Source: Limanda limanda
Lineage: Eukaryota > Chordata > Actinopteri > Pleuronectiformes > Pleuronectidae
Assembly: GCF_963576545.1 (NCBI RefSeq)
Contig: NW_026870425.1
Coordinates: 372,001-436,000, forward strand
DNA: 64,000 nt
Direction: 5' to 3'
Shown piece by piece: positions 49,601-60,472 of this stretch. The notes below the pieces were generated by a model. The model had not been told where the DNA came from. It ran no database searches and saw nothing but the letters and a program-made list of their open reading frames with translations. Each line of letters opens with the position of its first letter. Within the stretch, counting starts at the first letter, position 1. The position numbers and the translations under genes are program-made.

Positions 49601-49767
49601 TTAGTGGGGGTAGAGCCTACTTGCAAGTCTCTCCGACCTTCACAAAAAAAGTTATTCAAGAATATCTCTTTCTCCTATGTGCTTTCATCCCTAACCCTAA
49701 CCCTAACCCTTCCGAAAGGCGGAGAAGCTCAAGGATGGTACCGATAGATGCGCGCTACCCCATTTAG
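40637..49767 (+). repeat. 9,131-bp cassette-free block with 2.1-2.9 kb repeats
   Basis: This is the longest stretch without a complete S-T2-T3*-T2-S cassette. Monomers after the opening T2: S-T3-S-T3-S-T3x3-S-T3-S-T3x4-S-T3-S-T3-T2-T3-S-T3-S-T3x3-S-T3-T2-T3-S-T3-S-T3x3-S-T3-S-T3-S-T3x3-S-T3x7-S-T2-T3*. Markers recur: AAGTCAGAG (near 41,699, 43,788, 46,343), GGATAGTACC (near 41,877, 43,959, 46,521), GGGGGTAAAGCC after 42,073, 44,154 and 46,716, GCTCATGGATGG (near 42,508, 45,233, 48,113). Private: AATTAGTGCAG near 42,546, AAAGCTATTC near 43,082, CTTCAAAAAA near 45,628. Confidence 0.9.
43992..48314 (+). repeat. Paired 2.6/2.9 kb repeats differing by one S-T3 dimer
   Basis: The segment from 43,992 recurs from 46,554 (shift 2,562). 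After 44,790 the shift becomes 2,880, because the second copy has one more S-T3 dimer (318 bp). Beyond it, the markers GCAGGTCTC (44,812 and 47,692), CCATAACCC (45,040 and 47,920) and GCTCATGGATGG line up at 2,880. Confidence 0.88.
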
Positions 49768-52700
49768 TGGGGGTAGAGCCTACTTGCAAGTCTCTCCGAC
49801 CTTCACAAAAAACGTTATTCAAGAATATCTCTTTCTCCTATGTGCTTTCATCCCTAACCCTAACCCTTCCGAAAGTCGGAGAAGCTCAAGGATGGTACCG
49901 ATCGATGCGCGTTACCCCATTTAGTGGGGGTAGAGCCTACTTGCAAGTCTCTCCGACCTTCACAAAAAAAGTTATTCAAGAATATCTCCTCAGATTTGGG
50001 GGAATTTCGTCGGTCGACCTCTTCCAAAGGTCGTACAAGCTCGGGGATGGTACCAATCGATCCGCAGGACCCAAATTAGTCCAGATGCAACATCTTTTCA
50101 AGTCTCTCCGACCTTCACAAAAAAAGTTATTCAAGAATATCTCTTTCTCCTATGTGCTTTCATCCCTAACCCTAACCCTAACCCTTCCGAAAGTCGGAGA
50201 AGCTCGGGGATGGTACCGATCGATGCGCGCTACCCCATTTAGTGGGGGTAGAGCCTACTTGCAAGTCTCTCCGACCTTCACAAAAAAAGTTATTCAAGAA
50301 TATCTCCTCAGATTTGGGGGAATTTCGTCGGTCGACCTCTTCCGAAGGTCGTACAAGCTCGGGGATGGTACCAATCGATCCGCAGGACCCAAATTAGTCC
50401 AGATGCAACCACTTTCCAAGTCTCTCCGACCTTCACAAAAAAAGTTATTCAAGAATATCTCTTTCTCCTATGTGCTTTCATCCCTAACCCTAACCCTAAC
50501 CCTTCCGAAAGTCGGAGAAGCTCAAGGATGGTACCGATCGATGCGCGCTACCCCATTTAGTGGGGGTAGAGCGTACTTGCAAGTCTCTCCGACCTTCACA
50601 AAAAAAGTTATTCAAGAATATCTCCTCAGATTTGGGGGAATTTCGTCGGTCGACCTCTTCCGAAGGTCGTACAAGCTCGGGGATGGTACCAATCGATCCG
50701 CAGGACCCAAATTAGTCCAGATGCAACCACTTTCCAAGTCTCTCCGACCTTCACAAAAAAAGTTATTCAAGAATATCTCTTTCTCCTATGTGCTTTCATC
50801 CCTAACCCTAACCCTAACCCTTCCGAAAGTCGGAGAAGCTCGGGGATGGTACCGATCGATGCGCGCTACCCCATTTAGTGGGGGTAGAGCCTACTTGCAA
50901 GTCTCTCCGACCTTCACAAAAAAAGTTATTCAAGAATATCTCTTTCTCCTATGTGCTTTCATCCCTAACCCTAACCCTAACCCTTCCGAAAGTCGGAGAA
51001 GCTCAAGGATGGTACCGATCGATGCGCGCTACCCCATTTAGTGGGGGTAGAGCCTACTTGCAAGTCTCTCCGACCTTCACAAAAAAAGTTATTCAAGAAT
51101 ATCTCTTTCTCCTATGTGCTTTCATCCCTAACCCTAACCCTAACCCTTCCGAAAGTCGGAGAAGCTCAAGGATGGTACCGATCGATGCGCGCTACCCCAT
51201 TTAGTGGGCGTAGAGCCTACTTGCAAGTCTCTCCGACCTTCACAAAAAAAGTTATTCAAGAATATCTCCTCAGATTTGGGGGAATTTCGTCGGTCGACCT
51301 CTTCCGAAGGTCGTACAAGCTCGGGGATGGTACCAATCGATCCGCAGGACCCAAATTAGTCCAGATGCAACCACTTTCCAAGTCTCTCCGACCTTCACAA
51401 AAAAAGTTATTCAAGAATATCTCTTTCTCCTATGTGCTTTCATCCCTAACCCTAACCCTAACCCTTCCGAAAGTCGGAGAAGCTCAAGGATGGTACCGAT
51501 CGATGCGCGCTACCCCATTTAGTGGGGGTAGAGCCTACTTGCAAGTCTCTCCGACCTTCACAAAAAAAGTTATTCAAGAATATCTCCTCAGATTTGGGGG
51601 AATTTCGTCGGTCGACCTTTTCCGAAGGTCGTACAAGCTCGGGGATGGTACCAATCGATCCGCAGGACCCAAATTAGTCCAGATGCAACCACTTTCCAAG
51701 TCTCTCCGACCTTCACAAAAAAAGTTATTCAAGAATATCTCTTTCTCCTATGTGCTTTCATCCCTAACCCTAACCCTAACCCTTCCGAAAGTCGGAGAAG
51801 CTCGGGGATGGTACCGATCGATGCGTGCTACCCCATTTAGTGGGGGTAGAGCCTACTTGCAAGTCTCTCCGACCTTCACAAAAAAAGTTATTCAAGAATA
51901 TCTCTTTCTCCTATGTGCTTTCATCCCTAACCCTAACCCTAACCCTTCCGAAAGTCGGAGAAGCTCGGGGATGGTACCGATCGATGTGCGCTACCCCATT
52001 TAGTGGGGGTAGAGCCTACTTGCAAGTCTCTCCGACCTTCACAAAAAAAGTTATTCAAGAATATCTCTTTCTCCTATGTGCTTTCATCCCTAACCCTAAC
52101 CCTTCCGAAAGTCGGAGAAGCTCAAGGATGGTACTGATCGATGCGCGCTACCCCATTTAGTGGGGGTAGAGCCTACTTGCAAGTCTCTCCGACCTTCACA
52201 AAAAAAGTTATTCAAGAATATCTCTTTCTCCTATGTGCTTTCATCCCTAACCCTAACCCTAACCCTTCCGAAAGTCGGAGAAGCTCAAGAATGGTACCGA
52301 TCGATGCGCGCTACCCCATTTAGTGGGGGTAGAGCCTACTTGCAAGTCTCTCCGACCTTCACAAAAAAAGTTATTCAAGAATATCTCCTCAGATTTGGGG
52401 GAATTTCGTCGGTCGACCTCTTCCGAAGGTCGTACAAGCTCGGGGATGGTACCAATCGATCCGCAGGACCCAAATTAGTCCAGATGCAACCACTTTCCAA
52501 GTCTCTCCGACCTTCACAAAAAAAGTTATTCAAGAATATCTCTTTCTCCTATGTGCTTTCATCCCTAACCCTAACCCTAACCCTTCCGAAAGTCGGAGAA
52601 GCTCGGGGATGGTACCGATCGATGCGCGCTACCCCATTTAGTGGGGGTAGAGCCTACTTGCAAGTCTCTCCGACCTTCACAAAAAAAGTTATTCAAGAAT

Positions 52701-53273
52701 ATCTCTTTCTCCTATGTGCTTTCATCCCTAACCCTAACCCTTCCGAAAGTCGGAGAAGCTCAAGGATGGTACCGATCGATGCGCGCTACCCCATTTAGTG
52801 GGGGTAGAGCCTACTTGCAAGTCTCTCCGACCTTCACAAAAAAAGTTATTTAAGAATATCTCCTCAGATTTGGGGGAATTTCGTCGGTCGACCTCTTCCG
52901 AAGGTCGTACAAGCTCGGGGATGGTACCAATCGATCCGCAGGACCCAAATTAGTCCAGATGCAACCACTTTCCAAGTCTCTCCGACCTTCACAAAAAAAG
53001 TTATTCAAGAATATCTCTTTCTCCTATGTGCTTTCATCCCTAACCCTAACCCTTCCGAAAGTCGGAGAAGCTCAAGGATGGTACCGATCGATGCGCGCTA
53101 CCCCATTTAGTGGGGGTAGAGCCTACTTGCAAGTCTCTCCGACCTTCACAAAAAAAGTTATTCAAGAATATCTCTTTCTCCTATGTGCTTTCATCCCTAA
53201 CCCTAACCCTAACCCTTCCAAAAGGCGGAGAAGCTCAAGGATGGTACCGATCGATGCGCGCTACCCCATTTAG
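49768..53273 (+). repeat. 3,506-bp block at the subfamily boundary
   Basis: It opens with the last old-type cassette (GGCGG plus GATAGATG plus AACGTT, 49,448-50,079) and ends with the first new-type cassette (TTCCAAAAGGCGG near 53,217). Order: T2-S-T3-S-T3-S-T3x3-S-T3-S-T3-T3-T2-T3-S-T3-T2-S-T2-T3*. Markers: GCAACATCTT (near 50,088), GAGCGTACTTG (near 50,571), GTGGGCGTAG (near 51,206), CGACCTTTTCC (near 51,616), GATGCGTGC (near 51,832), GATGTGCGC (near 51,985), CTCAAGAATGG (near 52,287). Confidence 0.9.
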
Positions 53274-53911
53274 TGGGGGTAGAGCCTACTTGCAAGTCTC
53301 TCCGACCTTCACAAAAAAAGTTATTCAAGAATATCTCTTTCTCCTATGTGCTTTCATCCCTAACCCTAACCCTTCCGAAAGTCGGAGAAGCTCAAGGATG
53401 GTACCGATCGATGCGCGTTACCCCATTTAGTGGGGGTAGAGCCTACTTGCAAGTCTCTCCGACCTTCACAAAAAAAGTTATTCAAGAATATCTCCTCAGA
53501 TTTGGGGGAATTTCGTCGGTCGACCTCTTCCAAAGGTCGTACAAGCTCGGGGATGGTACCAATCGATCCGCAGGACCCAAATTAGTCCAGATGCAACCAC
53601 TTTTCAAGTCTCTCCGACCTTCACAAAAAAAGTTATTCAAGAATATCTCTTTCTCCTATGTGCTTTCATCCCTAACCCTAACCCTAACCCTTCCGAAAGT
53701 CGGAGAAGCTCGGGGATGGTACCGATCGATGCGCGCTACCCCATTTAGTGGGGGTAGAGCCTACTTGCAAGTCTCTCCGACCTTCACAAAAAAAGTTATT
53801 CAAGAATATCTCTTTCTCCTATGTGCTTTCATCCCTAACCCTAACCCTAACCCTTCCGAAAGTCGGAGAAGCTCAAGGATGGTACCGATCGATGCGCGCT
53901 ACCCCATTTAG
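52799..53911 (+). repeat. 1,113-bp new-subfamily cassette block, first of four
   Basis: S-T2-T3*-T2-S-T3-T3 with TTCCAAAAGGCGG in T3* and without the GATAGATG and AACGTT changes of the old subfamily. Copies: 52,799-53,911, 54,876-55,988, 59,998-61,110 and 62,556-63,668. All four keep GTTATTTAAG in the first S, GCGCGTTACC in the second T2 and CTTCCAAAGG in the second S, so the two subfamilies descend from one cassette. Confidence 0.92.
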
Positions 53912-55350
53912 TGGGAGTAGAGCCTACTTGCAAGTCTCTCCGACCTTCACAAAAAAAGTTATTCAAGAATATCTCTTTCTCCTATGTGCTTTCATCCCTA
54001 ACCCTAACCCTAACCCTTCCGAAAGTCGGAGAAGCTCGGGGATGGTACCGATCGATGTGCGCTACCCCATTTAGTGGGGGTAGAGCCTACTTGCAAGTCT
54101 CTCCGACCTTCACAAAAAAAGTTATTCAAGAATATCTCTTTCTCCTATGTGCTTTCATCCCTAACCCTAACCCTTCCGAAAGTCGGAGAAGCTCAAGGAT
54201 GGTACTGATCGATGCGCGCTACCCCATTTAGTGGGGGTAGAGCCTACTTGCAAGTCTCTCCGACCTTCACAAAAAAAGTTATTCAAGAATATCTCTTTCT
54301 CCTATGTGCTTTCATCCCTAACCCTAACCCTAACCCTTCCGAAAGTCGGAGAAGCTCAAGGATGGTACCGATCGATGCGCGCTACCCCATTTAGTGGGGG
54401 TTGAGCCTACTTGCAAGTCTCTCCGACCTTCACAAAAAAAGTTATTCAAGAATATCTCCTCAGATTTGGGGGAATTTCGTCGGTCGACCTCTTCCAAAGG
54501 TCGTACAAGCTCGGGGATGGTACCAATCGATCCGCAGGACCCAAATTAGTCCAGATGCAACCACTTTCCAAGTCTCTCCGACCTTCACAAAAAAAGTTAT
54601 TCAAGAATATCTCTTTCTCCTATGTGCTTTCATCCCTAACCCTAACCCTAACCCTTCCGAAAGTCGGAGAAGCTCGGGGATGGTACTGATCGATGCGCGC
54701 TACCCCATTTAGTGGGGGTAGAGCCTACTTGCAAGTCTCTCCGACCTTCACAAAAAAAGTTATTCAAGAATATCTCTTTCTCCTATGTGCTTTCATCCCT
54801 AACCCTAACCCTAACCCTTCCGAAAGTCGGAGAAGCTCAAGGATGGTACCGATCGATGCGCGCTACCCCATTTAGTGGGGGTAGAGCCTACTTGCAAGTC
54901 TCTCCGACCTTCACAAAAAAAGTTATTTAAGAATATCTCCTCAGATTTGGGGGAATTTCGTCGGTCGACCTCTTCCGAAGGTCGTACAAGCTCGGGGATG
55001 GTACCAATCGATCCGCAGGACCCAAATTAGTCCAGATGCAACCACTTTCCAAGTCTCTCCGACCTTCACAAAAAAAGTTATTCAAGAATATCTCTTTCTC
55101 CTATGTGCTTTCATCCCTAACCCTAACCCTTCCGAAAGTCGGAGAAGCTCAAGGATGGTACCGATCGATGCGCGCTACCCCATTTAGTGGGGGTAGAGCC
55201 TACTTGCAAGTCTCTCCGACCTTCACAAAAAAAGTTATTCAAGAATATCTCTTTCTCCTATGTGCTTTCATCCCTAACCCTAACCCTAACCCTTCCAAAA
55301 GGCGGAGAAGCTCAAGGATGGTACCGATCGATGCGCGCTACCCCATTTAG
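53274..55350 (+). repeat. 2,077-bp unit
   Basis: T2-S-T3x3-T2-T3-S-T3-T3-S-T2-T3*. Markers: GTGGGAGTAG (near 53,913), GATGTGCGC (near 54,056), GGTACTGAT (near 54,204 and 54,685), GGGGGTTGAGCC (54,402, private) and an S with CTTCCAAAGG ending at 54,549. Its monomer order is repeated 7,199 bp downstream. Confidence 0.9.
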
Positions 55351-58300
55351 TGGGGGTAGAGCCTACTTGCAAGTCTCTCCGACCTTCACAAAAAAAGTTA
55401 TTCAAGAATATCTCTTTCTCCTATGTGCTTTCATCCCTAACCCTAACCCTTCCGAAAGTCGGAGAAGCTCAAGGATGGTACCGATCGATGCGCGTTACCC
55501 CATTTAGTGGGGGTAGAGCCTACTTGCAAGTCTCTCCGACCTTCACAAAAAAAGTTATTCAAGAATATCTCCTCAGATTTGGGGGAATTTCGTCGGTCGA
55601 CCTCTTCCAAAGGTCGTACAAGCTCGGGGATGGTACCAATCGATCCGCAGGACCCAAATTAGTCCAGATGCAACCACTTTTCAAGTCTCTCCGACCTTCA
55701 CAAAAAAAGTTATTCAAGAATATCTCTTTCTCCTATGTGCTTTCATCCCTAACCCTAACCCTAACCCTTCCGAAAGTCGGAGAAGCTCGGGGATGGTACC
55801 GATCGATGCGCGCTACCCCATTTAGTGGGGGTAGAGCCTACTTGCAAGTCTCTCCGACCTTCACAAAAAAAGTTATTCAAGAATATCTCTTTCTCCTATG
55901 TGCTTTCATCCCTAACCCTAACCCTAACCCTTCCGAAAGTCGGAGAAGCTCAAGGATGGTACCGATCGATGCGCGCTACCCCATTTAGTGGGAGTAGAGC
56001 CTACTTGCAAGTCTCTCCGACCTTCACAAAAAAAGTTATTCAAGAATATCTCTTTCTCCTATGTGCTTTCATCCCTAACCCTAACCCTTCCGAAAGTCGG
56101 AGAAGCTCAAGGATGGTACCGATCGATGCGCGCTACCCCATTTAGTGGGGGTAGAGCCTACTTGCAAGTCTCTCCGACCTTCACAAAAAAAGTTATTCAA
56201 GAATATCTCCTCAGATTTGGGGGAATTTCGTCGGTCGACCTCTTCCGAAGGTCGTACAAGCTCGGGGATGGTACCAATCGATCCGCAGGACCCAAATTAG
56301 TCCAGATGCAACCACTTTCCAAGTCTCTCCGACCTTCACAAAAAAAGTTATTCAAGAATATCTCTTTCTCCTATGTGCTTTCATCCCTAACCCTAACCCT
56401 AACCCTTCCGAAAGTCGGAGAAGCTCGGGGATGGTACCGATCGATGCGCGCTACCCCATTTAGTGGGGGTAGAGCCTACTTGCAAGTCTCTCCGACCTTC
56501 ACAAAAAAAGTTATTCAAGAATATCTCTTTCTCCTATGTGCTTTCATCCCTAACCCTAACCCTAACCCTTCCGAAAGTCGGAGAAGCTCAAGGATGGTAC
56601 CGATCGATGCGCGCTACCCCATTTAGTGGGGGTAGAGCCTACTTGCAAGTCTCTCCGACCTTCACAAAAAAAGTTATTCAAGAATATCTCTTTCTCCTAT
56701 GTGCTTTCATCCCTAACCCTAACCCTAACCCTTCCGAAAGTCGGAGAAGCTCAAGGATGGTACCGATCGATGCGCGCTACCCCATTTAGTGGGCGTAGAG
56801 CCTACTTGCAAGTCTCTCCGACCTTCACAAAAAAAGTTATTCAAGAATATCTCCTCAGATTTGGGGGAATTTCGTCGGTCGACCTCTTCCGAAGGTCGTA
56901 CAAGCTCGGGGATGGTACCAATCGATCCGCAGGACCCAAATTAGTCCAGATGCAACCACTTTCCAAGTCTCTCCGACCTTCACAAAAAAAGTTATTCAAG
57001 AATATCTCTTTCTCCTATGTGCTTTCATCCCTAACCCTAACCCTAACCCTTCCGAAAGTCGGAGAAGCTCAAGGATGGTACCGATCGATGCGCGCTACCC
57101 CATTTAGTGGGGGTAGAGCCTACTTGCAAGTCTCTCCGACCTTCACAAAAAAAGTTATTCAAGAATATCTCCTCAGATTTGGGGGAATTTCGTCGGTCGA
57201 CCTTTTCCGAAGGTCGTACAAGCTCGGGGATGGTACCAATCGATCCGCAGGACCCAAATTAGTCCAGATGCAACCACTTTCCAAGTCTCTCCGACCTTCA
57301 CAAAAAAAGTTATTCAAGAATATCTCTTTCTCCTATGTGCTTTCATCCCTAACCCTAACCCTAACCCTTCCGAAAGTCGGAGAAGCTCAAGGATGGTACC
57401 AATCGATGCGCGCTACCCCATTTAGTGGGGGTAGAGCCTACTTGCAAGTCTCTCCGACCTTCACAAAAAAAGTTATTCAAGAATATCTCTTTCTCCTATG
57501 TGCTTTCATCCCTAACCCTAACCCTAACCCTTCCGAAAGTCGGAGAAGCTCGGGGATGGTACCGATCGATGCGCGCTACCCCATTTAGTGGGGGTAGAGC
57601 CTACTTGCAAGTCTCTCCGACCTTCACAAAAAAAGTTATTCAAGAATATCTCTTTCTCCTATGTGCTTTCATCCCTAACCCTAACCCTAACCCTTCCGAA
57701 AGTCGGAGAAGCTCGGGGATGGTACCGATCGATGTGCGCTACCCCATTTAGTGGGGGTAGAGCCTACTTGCAAGTCTCTCCGACCTTCACAAAAAAAGTT
57801 ATTCAAGAATATCTCTTTCTCCTATGTGCTTTCATCCCTAACCCTAACCCTTCCGAAAGTCGGAGAAGCTCAAGGATGGTACTGATCGATGCGCGCTACC
57901 CCATTTAGTGGGGGTAGAGCCTACTTGCAAGTCTCTCCGACCTTCACAAAAAAAGTTATTCAAGAATATCTCTTTCTCCTATGTGCTTTCATCCCTAACC
58001 CTAACCCTAACCCTTCAGAAAGTCGGAGAAGCTCAAGGATGGTACCGATCGATGCGCGCTACCCCATTTAGTGGGGGTAGAGCCTACTTGCAAGTCTCTC
58101 CGACCTTCACAAAAAAAGTTATTCAAGAATATCTCTTTCTCCTATGTGCTTTCATCCCTAACCCTAACCCTAACCCTTCCGAAAGTCGGAGAAGCTCAAG
58201 GATGGTACCGATCGATGCGCGCTACCCCATTTAGTGGGCGTAGAGCCTACTTGCAAGTCTCTCCGACCTTCACAAAAAAAGTTATTCAAGAATATCTCCT

Positions 58301-60472
58301 CAGATTTGGGGGAATTTCGTCGGTCGACCTCTTCCGAAGGTCGTACAAGCTCGGGGATGGTACCAATCGATCCGCAGGACCCAAATTAGTCCAGATGCAA
58401 CCACTTTCCAAGTCTCTCCGACCTTCACAAAAAAAGTTATTCAAGAATATCTCTTTCTCCTATGTGCTTTCATCCCTAACCCTAACCCTAACCCTTCCGA
58501 AAGTCGGAGAAGCTCAAGGATGGTACCGATCGATGCGCGCTACCCCATTTAGTGGGGGTAGAGCCTACTTGCAAGTCTCTCCGACCTTCACAAAAAAAGT
58601 TATTCAAGAATATCTCCTCAGATTTGGGGGAATTTCGTCGGTCGACCTTTTCCGAAGGTCGTACAAGCTCGGGGATGGTACCAATCGATCCGCAGGACCC
58701 AAATTAGTCCAGATGCAACCACTTTCCAAGTCTCTCCGACCTTCACAAAAAAAGTTATTCAAGAATATCTCTTTCTCCTATGTGCTTTCATCCCTAACCC
58801 TAACCCTAACCCTTCCGAAAGTCGGAGAAGCTCAAGGATGGTACCAATCGATGCGCGCTACCCCATTTAGTGGGGGTAGAGCCTACTTGCAAGTCTCTCC
58901 GACCTTCACAAAAAAAGTTATTCAAGAATATCTCTTTCTCCTATGTGCTTTCATCCCTAACCCTAACCCTAACCCTTCCGAAAGTCGGAGAAGCTCGGGG
59001 ATGGTACCGATCGATGCGCGCTACCCCATTTAGTGGGGGTAGAGCCTACTTGCAAGTCTCTCCGACCTTCACAAAAAAAGTTATTCAAGAATATCTCTTT
59101 CTCCTATGTGCTTTCATCCCTAACCCTAACCCTAACCCTTCCGAAAGTCGGAGAAGCTCGGGGATGGTACCGATCGATGTGCGCTACCCCATTTAGTGGG
59201 GGTAGAGCCTACTTGCAAGTCTCTCCGACCTTCACAAAAAAAGTTATTCAAGAATATCTCTTTCTCCTATGTGCTTTCATCCCTAACCCTAACCCTTCCG
59301 AAAGTCGGAGAAGCTCAAGGATGGTACTGATCGATGCGCGCTACCCCATTTAGTGGGGGTAGAGCCTACTTGCAAGTCTCTCCGACCTTCACAAAAAAAG
59401 TTATTCAAGAATATCTCTTTCTCCTATGTGCTTTCATCCCTAACCCTAACCCTAACCCTTCAGAAAGTCGGAGAAGCTCAAGGATGGTACCGATCGATGC
59501 GCGCTACCCCATTTAGTGGGGGTAGAGCCTACTTGCAAGTCTCTCCGACCTTCACAAAAAAAGTTATTCAAGAATATCTCCTCAGATTTGGGGGAATTTC
59601 GTCGGTCGACCTCTTTCGAAGGTCGTACAAGCTCGGGGATGGTACCAATCGATCCGCAGGACCCAAATTAGTCCAGATGCAACCACTTTCCAAGTCTCTC
59701 CGACCTTCACAAAAAAAGTTATTCAAGAATATCTCTTTCTCCTATGTGCTTTCATCCCTAACCCTAACCCTAACCCTTCCGAAAGTCGGAGAAGCTCGGG
59801 GATGGTACCGATCGATGCGCGCTACCCCATTTAGTGGGGGTAGAGCCTACTTGCAAGTCTCTCCGACCTTCACAAAAAAAGTTATTCAAGAATATCTCTT
59901 TCTCCTATGTGCTTTCATCCCTAACCCTAACCCTAACCCTTCCGAAAGTCGGAGAAGCTCAAGGATGGTACCGATCGATGCGCGCTACCCCATTTAGTGG
60001 GGGTACAGCCTACTTGCAAGTCTCTCCGACCTTCACAAAAAAAGTTATTTAAGAATATCTCCTCAGATTTGGGGGAATTTCGTCGGTCGACCTCTTCCGA
60101 AGGTCGTACAAGCTCGGGGATGGTACCAATCGATCCGCAGGACCCAAATTAGTCCAGATGCAACCACTTTCCAAGTCTCTCCGACCTTCACAAAAAAAGT
60201 TATTCAAGAATATCTCTTTCTCCTATGTGCTTTCATCCCTAACCCTAACCCTTCCGAAAGTCGGAGAAGCTCAAGGATGGTACCGATCGATGCGCGCTAC
60301 CCCATTTAGTGGGGGTAGAGCCTACTTGCAAGTCTCTCCGACCTTCACAAAAAAAGTTATTCAAGAATATCTCTTTCTCCTATGTGCTTTCATCCCTAAC
60401 CCTAACCCTAACCCTTCCAAAAGGCGGAGAAGCTCAAGGATGGTACCGATCGATGCGCGCTACCCCATTTAG
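55351..60472 (+). repeat. 5,122-bp unit containing a 1,445-bp tandem pair
   Basis: Order: T2-S-T3-T3-T2-S-T3x3-S-T3-S-T3x3-T2-T3-T3-S-T3-S-T3x3-T2-T3-S-T3-T3-S-T2-T3*. It carries GTGGGCGTAG, CGACCTTTTCC, GGTACCAATCGATGCG, GATGTGCGC and CCCTTCAGAAAG markers, most of them twice because of the internal duplication. GGGGGTACAGCC (near 60,006) is private. Confidence 0.9.
56627..59516 (+). repeat. 1,445-bp higher-order unit, two tandem copies
   Basis: Copies 56,627-58,071 and 58,072-59,516, each T3-S-T3-S-T3-T3-T3-T2-T3 (6x163+157+2x155). Every marker recurs at 1,445: GTGGGCGTAG (near 56,791 and 58,236), CGACCTTTTCC, GGTACCAATCGATGCG, GATGTGCGC, GGTACTGAT and CCCTTCAGAAAG (58,016 and 59,461). A shorter relative lacking one T3 lies at 51,042-52,323. 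Confidence 0.93.
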
